Assembly: GCA_964405465.1 (NCBI GenBank)
Contig: CAYONZ010000031.1
Coordinates: 1 to 39,453, forward strand
DNA from: CAYONZ01 sp964405465
GTDB taxonomy: Bacteria > Bdellovibrionota > Bdellovibrionia > Bdellovibrionales > JAMPXM01
Direction of reading: 5' to 3'
DNA: 39,453 bases
Positions within the stretch are counted from its first letter, which is position 1. Each line of letters starts with the position of its first letter. This document shows positions 33,812-39,453 of the stretch, piece by piece. A program made the position numbers and the translations under genes. Under the pieces are notes generated by a model, which saw nothing but the letters and a program-made list of their open reading frames with translations, was not told where the DNA came from and made no database searches.

Positions 33812-34672
33812 ATGTCGATAGCATCCAATCAATTAGATGCCTTTATGGCGGTTGCAGAGCTGCTGAATTTTACCAAAGCGGCAGCCAAGCTTCACATCAC
33901 CCAATCGGCCTTGTCACAAAGGATAATGAATCTTGAAGAAGAGCTCAAAATCACTTTGTTTATTCGCGATCGCGCTGGCCTCAAGTTAACGGACCACGCC
34001 TATGCTCTGGTCAGATATTGCCAAACCAAAAACTCTCTCGAAGCCGAATTTCTTGAGGGCTTAATAAGTCAAAATGCACAAGAGCTTGCAGGTGTTTTGC
34101 GTATCGGTGGATTTTCATCTGTCATGCGATCGATTATTCAACCCTCGCTTTCCTCAATGGTTCAAGAAAACCAGAAATTGCGACTTCAGCTCATGACCAA
34201 AGAAATGTATGAATTGCCTGATTTACTCAAAAGAGGCGAAATTGATTATATGATTCTCGACAATCGACTCGATCGTGAAGAACTCGAACGAGTGAGCCTA
34301 GGGTATGAACACAATGTCTTGGTCCAAAAGAGAAAGTATAAGGGCCCAGAAATCTATCTCGATCATGATTCAAACGACAGTACGACTGAAGACTATTTCA
34401 AAGTCGCAGAAAGAAAAAATAAAAAACTGCAACGACAGTTCCTCGGGGACGTTTATGGACTTCTTGATGGTGTCCACGACTCATTGGGGCTTGCGGTATT
34501 ACCGAAACATCTAATCACCACTCACCGCGACCTCGAAATTCTGAATCCAGAAATAGTTCTCAAGGTTCCAATTTCAATTTATTTTTACCAAAGACCATTT
34601 TACTCGAAACTACATGAAGCGTTTCTAGCCCAATTGCTCAAAGTGAGCCACGAGATTCTTCCACAGTCTTAG
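33812..34672 (+). CDS. LysR-type transcriptional regulator
   Basis: The ATG at 33812 (MSIASNQLDAFMAVAELLNFTKAA) is chosen since the LysR helix-turn-helix normally starts there; the frame's first ATG at 33737 would add 25 residues unlike the family. 286 residues: DNA-binding domain about 3-62 (TKAAAKLHITQSALSQRIMNLEEEL), linker helix, then a substrate-binding domain (GVLRIGGFSSVMRSII..., GLLDGVHDSLGLAVLPKHLI). The ligand is unknown. Divergent gene plus the T-N11-A box between them indicate control of the secreted protein at 33300 and of itself. Confidence 0.9.
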   Translation: MSIASNQLDAFMAVAELLNFTKAAAKLHITQSALSQRIMNLEEELKITLFIRDRAGLKLTDHAYALVRYCQTKNSLEAEFLEGLISQNAQELAGVLRIGGFSSVMRSIIQPSLSSMVQENQKLRLQLMTKEMYELPDLLKRGEIDYMILDNRLDREELERVSLGYEHNVLVQKRKYKGPEIYLDHDSNDSTTEDYFKVAERKNKKLQRQFLGDVYGLLDGVHDSLGLAVLPKHLITTHRDLEILNPEIVLKVPISIYFYQRPFYSKLHEAFLAQLLKVSHEILPQS

Positions 34673-35065
34673 GGGCTCTACGTGAATCTCCTTGTGCTGC
34701 TGGGGATTGATGTGAATCAGTGGATGAATCCTAAATAAGATATATTTAAAAGGTCATCTGCTGTCCAATTCAAACTATGAGCATACACCAAGGAAATGAA
34801 CTGGACTAATGCGTCTCAAAATAGGACAGGCAAAAATGATTTGTAGCTTCCACCTGTCAAATTTTTCTTCAGGCGAGCTAAATGTGTAAATTCACCAGCT
34901 TAACCAAATCACTATTTATTAGCGTCAGATAGTTCATCAATGTTTCAAAACACTTCATCGTATAACATCTTATATTTTCACGATATTTCTTTGAAGAAGG
35001 ATTTGGAGCCAATGGCATGAGACTTGAAGGTCTGTCATTCACCACCGTATCAACAGGAAGATCTT
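34673..35065. other. Intergenic region without recognisable features
   Basis: 393 bases between the LysR gene and the next secreted-protein gene. AT-rich stretches (AAGATATATTTAAAAGG near 34737, TATTTATTAG near 34912) could hold a promoter. No gene, RNA or repeat is seen. Confidence 0.3.
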
Positions 35066-36517
35066 ATGACATTTCCGTTCAACACTTCATTGAGGAAATC
35101 ATCGCTTATCGCGACTGCCACTGCCACTCTCTTCTTGGGTGGCATTTCCCTGGCGAATTCTTCAGGGACCACGGAGGTAGAGTTTGAAAAAGAGCAAATT
35201 GCATCCATTGCAGATCTTCAAAATGACTATGCCGAAAAGATTCGAGGAACCATAGACACTTGGTACGATCGAGACATTTCCCTCTATTCAACCGGCCATG
35301 TTTGCAAAACCACTTCTGTTGCCGGATCTACGGACACCTCCTACCGTGGACACGCTTATATCACCCCAAAAATTCACACATTGAGCCAGCTGATGGTCAA
35401 TCTCGCAGCTCTACACCCACACCTCGATACCACCTATAGAGCCAAATCCATCGTCGTCTTAAAAAAGATTTACTATTGGCTCTATCGACAAATTGATTGG
35501 AAAAATCAGTTGGTCGCAGACGACTACGGCCGGTGTTTCAAAGGGCTCCCAAGAGTTTACTCGCACCTAACTACGGCCTTTGCTGTTCAAGGATTATTGG
35601 CACTAAAGAACCTCTTACCGAGTACCGACAAAGATTTCGCGAGGCTAAATACATCTATAGAAACCCTGAGTAAATCCCAATTGGTCGAGACAGATAAATG
35701 GATGACACCGTTAGACCAACCTCCACTCCAGTACAGCGCAAACTTTATGGCCACAAATCTTTCGACACTCTTTGCTCTCAACGACGTGAACAAAAAAAAC
35801 GAGTATGTCATTCGTAATTTAGGTCATCGGCTCAAATCAGATTACACATGGATTCGATCGTCGTTCGTCAACTATTCAACCGAAATTTCTTGTGGAGCAG
35901 AACTACTCTATGGAGGCTGGAACCACAATACTTTAGAAAATACAGCAAACCTGTTTGGAATCTCCCCCACATGCAGCTACTTCAATCAAACAGATAAATC
36001 AAATATAGCATCTGCCATACGATCATACTATCTTCAAAAGACCTCATATCACACCATCATTACAGTCGGACTCATGGATCTTCTCAAGCTTCTAAAACAA
36101 AGGCAGCAATGCGATTTGATCAAATTCGGGTCAAAGGGGACATGCAATGAAATACAAAGTATTTTAAAAGGTGCCTCGACGTGGCTGTATTTTATGATCA
36201 GTGAAAATGGGAAGATACCTTCGGCCTATCAGTCTTATCCAATCGATGAGTTTGGCTATTTCAACGATGCCTCCGGGACCGCAATTGGCTCAGCTAATCT
36301 CATTAAACTGCTGAAGGTCATCAAAACCTCCGAGACCTCCAACAACCCGGCTATGCGATTCACCTTTTTGGATCGTCCAGCTAAACATCTATTGTTTTCA
36401 ACAATGAAAGACAAAATCAAACTCGCAATCGCCTACTCCCTAAAAAACACCTCGAGCGAAATGTTAGCATCCCTTCAGGATGCTCCATTTGTCCTCCAGG
36501 AACTCTTTCCTGAATAA
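35066..36517 (+). CDS. Secreted, mostly helical protein of unknown family
   Basis: Start chosen at 35066 (MTFPFNTS; AGGAAG five bases upstream); the frame opens earlier with a TTG at 35024. 483 residues with a signal peptide (about 1-31, SLA-NSS). The mature protein is rich in helices with aromatic residues at regular distances (KKIYYWLYRQIDW, SHLTTAFAVQGLLAL, SANFMATNLSTLFAL, ASTWLYFMI). This recalls the alpha/alpha-toroid folds of glycan lyases and unsaturated-glycan hydrolases, a resemblance in pattern only. Several Tyr/His/Trp-rich loops (GHAYITPKIH, LYGGWNHNT) could form a binding groove. Six to seven cysteines. Function unknown. Confidence 0.75.
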   Translation: MTFPFNTSLRKSSLIATATATLFLGGISLANSSGTTEVEFEKEQIASIADLQNDYAEKIRGTIDTWYDRDISLYSTGHVCKTTSVAGSTDTSYRGHAYITPKIHTLSQLMVNLAALHPHLDTTYRAKSIVVLKKIYYWLYRQIDWKNQLVADDYGRCFKGLPRVYSHLTTAFAVQGLLALKNLLPSTDKDFARLNTSIETLSKSQLVETDKWMTPLDQPPLQYSANFMATNLSTLFALNDVNKKNEYVIRNLGHRLKSDYTWIRSSFVNYSTEISCGAELLYGGWNHNTLENTANLFGISPTCSYFNQTDKSNIASAIRSYYLQKTSYHTIITVGLMDLLKLLKQRQQCDLIKFGSKGTCNEIQSILKGASTWLYFMISENGKIPSAYQSYPIDEFGYFNDASGTAIGSANLIKLLKVIKTSETSNNPAMRFTFLDRPAKHLLFSTMKDKIKLAIAYSLKNTSSEMLASLQDAPFVLQELFPE

Positions 36518-36983
36518 GAATCCTGGCCGATAGAACCGAACACACTTTGCCGATGACCATGGATTTTTTTAAAATATAATCTGGTGGCCTGAATAGACCA
36601 CTTTGAGCTATCAACTATTTTTTCACTTCAGGTGTGACTGTCGAAACGATGAGCATTGCCGTAAAAAATACCATTTTCATAAGTCTGTTCTCTTATTCAT
36701 TACAGGTAACGTTTGAATAGAAGACTGCAAATTCCACGCGAAGCCAAGAATCATGTCTAGTCATTCTTCCGGCGCGCGGATTGCACGCACTTTGGAATAC
36801 CGGCTGAAAAGAAAATTAACCTCGATTGGAGTAAATAAAATGTTTTTTGTTTATTTGTGCATAAATCTTCGACAAAAATAATTTGTTAAGCACGATATCC
36901 GAACTAAACATTTTCTGTTTTGCAACAAATTGTATAGTTCAGATCACAACAAACCACATCAGTCAAAAAAATAGGAAGGTCTT
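36518..36983. other. Intergenic region, possible 21-residue peptide on the minus strand
   Basis: 466 bases. On the minus strand a short frame (36680 to 36615) codes for 21 residues shaped like a signal peptide (MKMVFFTAMLIVSTVTPEVKK) with only a weak AGAG ahead of it; it may be a remnant of a lost exported protein. The rest is AT-rich (36830-36900) and must contain the promoter for the genes that follow. Confidence 0.3.
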
Positions 36984-37121
36984 TTGAGTCCAAACGAATG
37001 TACAGATACGAAGTATAAAGATGCAACTGCCAGGACGAACGAACTTTATCGCGAGTTCAATATTTTTTTTAAAGACACGAAAGGAACCGAATTATGCAAA
37101 CATTTATGGGAGGATCTATGA
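36984..37121 (+). CDS. Hidden 45-residue protein coupled to the next secreted-protein gene
   Basis: TTG start with a near-ideal Shine-Dalgarno (AGGAAGG, four bases away). The frame runs 45 codons and its TGA overlaps the ATG of the following gene (ATGA at 37118-37121). The peptide is polar, starts SPNECTDTKYKDATA, has two cysteines (positions 6 and 38) and a helical second half (ELYREFNIFFKDTKGTELCKHL). That tail faintly resembles the last helix of C_GCAxxG_C_C-type redox proteins; this is weak. No signal peptide. It may be a real small protein, or a leader whose translation opens the next gene. Confidence 0.5.
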   Translation: MSPNECTDTKYKDATARTNELYREFNIFFKDTKGTELCKHLWEDL

Positions 37122-37696
37122 AAAGATCTGTGAAAAGAGCTAAGCAAAATCACTGGATTTCAAAATTTAAGATTGCCGCGTTCGCGACAGCATCCATTAT
37201 CACTTTGTCGCAAACGATGGCTTCGGCAGACACAAATACCGAGGCCAAAGAAGATTCTCGTCATATCGCAATCGTTTCATGGATGGCCCCAATCGCTGGG
37301 ACCTACGAATTTCAAGGCAACCATCCTCTCTGCCAAAGTTTCAAAATAGAGGGCGATGAAATATTCGTCGATCTTCTCGGGCAATCGGGTTGGTCGCTCT
37401 CAACTGTTTGGAAGCCGAATATTATATCGGTCCAACCAACGCAGCTCATTTATGAAACTCCAGACAATTGGGGCGAGATCTTCATGGACCCTAAAGATCT
37501 CGGTGACCAGTGCAAAAAATTCGACATCAAAGAAAAATTAGAACTCACGAAAGATTCATCTGGAAAACTCACCTCCCTAAAAGTGATGGACTTTTTTAAG
37601 GATTACGAGACCGGCAACTGTATCGATTATGAGACGAGACAAATGACTGCTTACACATGGGAAACCCTACGCACGATTGAATGCTCGAGCAAATGA
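37118..37696 (+). CDS. Secreted protein of unknown family
   Basis: The ATG at 37118 has GGGAGG four bases upstream and is preferred to 37094. 192 residues; a basic n-region (MKRSVKRAKQNHW) and hydrophobic core end at 'ASA-DTN' (about residue 38). The mature domain looks like a small beta-barrel binding domain: 'IAGTYEFQGNHPLCQSFKIEGDEIFVDLL...' and 'KLTSLKVMDFFKDYETGNCIDYETR', with four cysteines. No family recognised. The upstream 45-residue frame and the downstream acetyltransferase both overlap it by four bases (ATGA), so the three form one operon. Confidence 0.75.
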   Translation: MKRSVKRAKQNHWISKFKIAAFATASIITLSQTMASADTNTEAKEDSRHIAIVSWMAPIAGTYEFQGNHPLCQSFKIEGDEIFVDLLGQSGWSLSTVWKPNIISVQPTQLIYETPDNWGEIFMDPKDLGDQCKKFDIKEKLELTKDSSGKLTSLKVMDFFKDYETGNCIDYETRQMTAYTWETLRTIECSSK

Positions 37697-38184
37697 TGAG
37701 CATTCGTCTTGATCGGCTTTCAGAAAAAAACTTTTCTGATTACGAGAAGCTAACCAGTTGTGAGAGCGGCGGTGGGTGCTATTGTGCCTTTTGGCATCAA
37801 AAAATCTCATCAATGCAAGAATGGGATCAAAGAAAACAGGAAAACCCACAACTGAATCGACAGACCGTCCTAAACAAAACCCGTACGGGTTATCATGTCG
37901 GCGTCTTGGCCTACCGAGACGCTCAACTTATAGCCTGGGTTTCTGTTGGCTCGCTTCCCGAATCGTATTGGACTTGGAAGCGTGTCGCACAAATCGGTGA
38001 AGAAGCAAATCTAGTGGCAGCCATCACCTGCATCACAATTACTCCAGAACTCCGAAGCCAGAAACTTCAAACCCAGATTCTCCAAAGTCTAAAAGACTAT
38101 GGAAGGTCTTTGGGATGGAAAGCCATCGAGGGATATCCCTTTGACCAAAAATCATATGAGCTTCATGGCAAGGCCGTTGCGTGA
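37693..38184 (+). CDS. GNAT acetyltransferase, cut short by an in-frame TGA
   Basis: Start set at 37693, where ATG overlaps the previous stop (ATGA); the frame also has an ATG at 37681. 163 residues. N-terminal 'IRLDRLSEKNFSDYEKL', the 'GGGCYCAFWH' block seen in one GNAT subgroup, beta4/acetyl-CoA area 'AAITCITITPELRSQKLQTQILQSLKDYGRSLG' (R/Q-x-x-x-L-x-T-x-I/L pyrophosphate loop, altered from the usual R/Q-x-x-G-x-G/A), and 'AIEGYPFD'. The TGA at 38182 falls where the subgroup normally continues. Thirty-four in-frame sense codons follow with GNAT-like sequence, so this is a probable recent pseudogene or a readthrough gene. Confidence 0.75.
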   Translation: MMSIRLDRLSEKNFSDYEKLTSCESGGGCYCAFWHQKISSMQEWDQRKQENPQLNRQTVLNKTRTGYHVGVLAYRDAQLIAWVSVGSLPESYWTWKRVAQIGEEANLVAAITCITITPELRSQKLQTQILQSLKDYGRSLGWKAIEGYPFDQKSYELHGKAVA

Positions 38185-38289
38185 CCAGGAACGGCCGAAG
38201 GGTTTGCCAATGCAAGCTTTGAGCGAATCGGCCCCCACTGGCTCAGCAGCAATCAAGCGGAGCGTTCTATTTATAGAATCAGTTTGTAG
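38182..38289 (+). other. In-frame C-terminal tail of the GNAT gene beyond the TGA
   Basis: After the TGA the same frame continues for 34 sense codons to a TAG at 38287, reading PGTAEGFANASFERIG, then PHWLSSNQAERSIYRISL. 'A.FERIG' is a usual end of GNAT folds (the last strand pair). A Trp codon (TGG) in place of TGA would restore one protein of 198 residues. Confidence 0.65.
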
Positions 38290-38534
38290 TTTGTTTTCAG
38301 AATCCCTTCTCAGAGGCCCTTTTTTTGAACACTACTGACAAGGGAACTATTTTTGCGGATACAGCCTCCCCAAGCTGAACCTGCAGCTCCAAAAACTTCT
38401 ATCTGAATTCGCAAGCCAAAGCGAAGACCCAAACGGAGACACCGTTATAACAATTCAAGCAGCTGTGCTTTGATCGAATTCATCCTTGAGCAGGGATATA
38501 TAGAATCGTAAAAACCACTGATATAGTTCTTTAC

Positions 38535-38560
38535 TATAATACCGTAATACAGTAATATTT
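38535..38560 (+). promoter_or_regulatory. HigBA promoter with three 8-bp-spaced repeats
   Basis: A consensus -10 box TATAAT (38535-38540) overlaps the first of three direct repeats TAATAC, TAATAC, TAATAT at 38537, 38545 and 38553, exactly 8 bases apart. Toxin-antitoxin operons are usually repressed by the antitoxin at such promoter-overlapping sites. No good -35 box is seen. Confidence 0.5.
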
Positions 38561-38583
38561 AACCAGGCCTATGGGACGGTGAC

Positions 38584-38880
38584 ATGATTAGGAACTTTGG
38601 CAACAAGATCGCTTCGGACCTTTACCACAACGGAAGCTGCAAAGGGTTACCCAGACAGTATTGGCTGCGTACCATTCATTTACTTGAAGTTATGGAAGCT
38701 GTTGAGAATTTTGAGGAACTAAAGATTAAGGGTTTTCCTCCGAGTATTCGACTTCATCCCCTTGCCGGCAAACGAAAGGGGCAATGGGCAATCGATATTC
38801 ATAAGACCTCGGGATGGAGAATCACTTTTAGGTTTGAAAAAAGTGAATTTCTTGAGGTTAAAGTTGAAGATTATCATTAG
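38584..38880 (+). CDS. higB: HigB-family toxin (RelE/ParE superfamily)
   Basis: 98 residues. The C-terminal half shows the HigB pattern: 'PPSIRLHPLAGKRKGQWAIDIHKTSGWRITFRFE' then 'VKVEDYH' (key residues L-G-x-R-G, W-x-I, WRI-F, DYH end). HigB toxins cut ribosome-bound mRNA. The extended helical N-terminus (about 1-55) is normal for the family. It comes first, before the antitoxin, as in other higBA pairs; ten bases separate the two genes. The operator-like repeats upstream support autoregulation. Confidence 0.9.
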   Translation: MIRNFGNKIASDLYHNGSCKGLPRQYWLRTIHLLEVMEAVENFEELKIKGFPPSIRLHPLAGKRKGQWAIDIHKTSGWRITFRFEKSEFLEVKVEDYH

Positions 38881-38889
38881 GAGAAATTA

Positions 38890-39198
38890 ATGGTGAAATA
38901 TCCCAAAAAAAGACCCACAAGAAAGCCCTCTCATCCTGGAGAAATTTTAAAAAGTCTATGGCTCGATGAACTCGGATACAGTCAATCTTATTTTGCAGAG
39001 CTCCTGGTTAAAGCATCGGGCGGGTTACAAAAAAAATCGACGCTGCAAACGAAACTCAATGAGGTTATTGGTGGCAAAAGAGCCATGAGTGCAGATTTTG
39101 CTGTTCTTATTAGTAAGGCACTTAAGAGCAGCCCTAAAATGTGGATGAACTTACAGGTTCAGCTTGATATTTGGGAGGCTGAAAATCGCGCAGCATAA
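38890..39198 (+). CDS. higA: HigA-family antitoxin (XRE helix-turn-helix)
   Basis: 102 residues; AGGAG lies six bases before the ATG. Family pattern 'PSHPGEILKSLWLDELGYSQSYFAELL' and 'NEVIGGKRAMSADFAVLISKALKSSPKMWMNLQVQLDIWEA' (key residues HPGE-L, GKR, W-NLQ). It binds and neutralises HigB and represses the promoter. A short basic N-terminal extension (MVKYPKKRPTRK) precedes the standard start. An insertion (KASGGLQKKST) lies in the helix-turn-helix region before the recognition helix. Confidence 0.9.
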   Translation: MVKYPKKRPTRKPSHPGEILKSLWLDELGYSQSYFAELLVKASGGLQKKSTLQTKLNEVIGGKRAMSADFAVLISKALKSSPKMWMNLQVQLDIWEAENRAA

Positions 39199-39229
39199 CC
39201 TTCAACAATCACAACAATAGATGCTTCGA

Positions 39230-39453
39230 TCATCTCACCGATCCGTTGCTATTGGTGGTGGGACGTTGATAAGTTTTAATTTCAACCTTATGTAGAAAAT
39301 TGCGATAAGCACAAACACGCTCTTGATGGGGGGATCCAAGTAAATCCAGGAACTCATCGAACTCTATTTCTTGTTCAACCTTGCCTGTGCTGACATCAAC
39401 AACTAGTCTTGGTGAGCCGATATGATCTGAGACAACTCGGTACTCTTTACCTG
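39230..39453 (-). CDS. Rhs-repeat protein, truncated C-terminal fragment (runs off the window)
   Basis: Minus-strand frame open to the edge of the window, so the gene begins beyond it. The first visible residues 'YRVVSDHIGSPRLVVD' and 'STGKVEQEIEFDEF' are the classical Rhs/YD core motif. In intact proteins the core goes on with a 'DTNPGF.PFGFAGG' type block and ends before a variable toxin. Here the core stops at 'FDEF' and changes to about 39 residues of unrelated sequence (LDLLGSPHQERVCAYRNFL...) up to the stop. It is therefore a broken or recombined Rhs gene, or an orphan tail. Confidence 0.72.
   Translation of the reverse strand, partial: GKEYRVVSDHIGSPRLVVDVSTGKVEQEIEFDEFLDLLGSPHQERVCAYRNFLHKVEIKTYQRPTTNSNGSVR

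Noticed and set aside
38339..38473. Open plus-strand stretch reading CGYSLPKLNLQLQKLL and onward to a TGA
   Set aside because: Reads like a fragment of a protein end but has no start codon or ribosome site; could be a gene remnant, not supportable as a gene.

Overview
The window looks like chromosome of a Gram-negative predatory or gliding deltaproteobacterium-type organism, most likely a member of the Bdellovibrionota (Bdellovibrio-like). The reasons are a complete Agl/Glt-type gliding-motor operon (one TolQ/ExbB homologue, two TolR/ExbD homologues, TPR proteins, an AgmX/PglI-tail protein, an outer-membrane barrel, a CglB-like VWA lipoprotein), a high density of small secreted proteins of unknown family, and a bacterial lipoxygenase. 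No rRNA, tRNA, CRISPR array or insertion sequence was seen. The taxonomic call is inference from gene content.

Layout. (1) 1-1.6 kb, plus strand: the end of an outer-membrane beta-barrel protein and a lipoprotein. (2) 1.59-1.76 kb: an array of short imperfect hairpins between convergent genes. (3) 1.8-6.35 kb, minus: an Mla/MCE-type lipid transport operon (MlaE permease, MlaF-like ATPase, MCE protein, a coupled unknown protein) followed by a LolC/E-like permease; the ATPase lacks three standard catalytic residues. (4) 6.6-19 kb, minus: the gliding-motor operon, transcribed from about 19 kb downward and ending in RidA and a YdcF-like DUF218 protein. (5) 19.3-24.5 kb: two divergently transcribed multi-sensor histidine kinases (GAF-PAS-PAS-PAS and MASE3-PAS) with related catalytic halves and no response regulator beside them. 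(6) 24.6-26.2 kb: three small secreted proteins. (7) 26.4-28.6 kb, minus: a lipoxygenase with the C-terminal isoleucine ligand but a glycine where the fourth iron ligand normally sits. (8) 29-38 kb: mostly secreted proteins of unknown function, including a Lcl/MORN-like/LprI/calcium-loop fusion, an eight-cysteine mini-protein and a LysR regulator divergent from a secreted protein. It also holds a 45-residue TTG-start ORF coupled to a secreted protein, and a GNAT acetyltransferase cut by an in-frame TGA. (9) 38.5-39.45 kb: a HigBA toxin-antitoxin pair facing the remnant end of an Rhs-repeat gene that runs off the window.

How the genes work together. The 19-6.6 kb operon can supply an inner-membrane proton-driven motor (TolQ/TolR-like), a periplasmic link (AgmX-tail protein, TPR proteins), and an outer-membrane/adhesion end (barrel, lipoproteins, VWA adhesin). 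The MCE operon and the LolC/E permease both serve outer-membrane lipid or lipoprotein traffic. The right third is accessory in character: small orphan exported proteins, a toxin-antitoxin pair, a broken acetyltransferase and an Rhs fragment.
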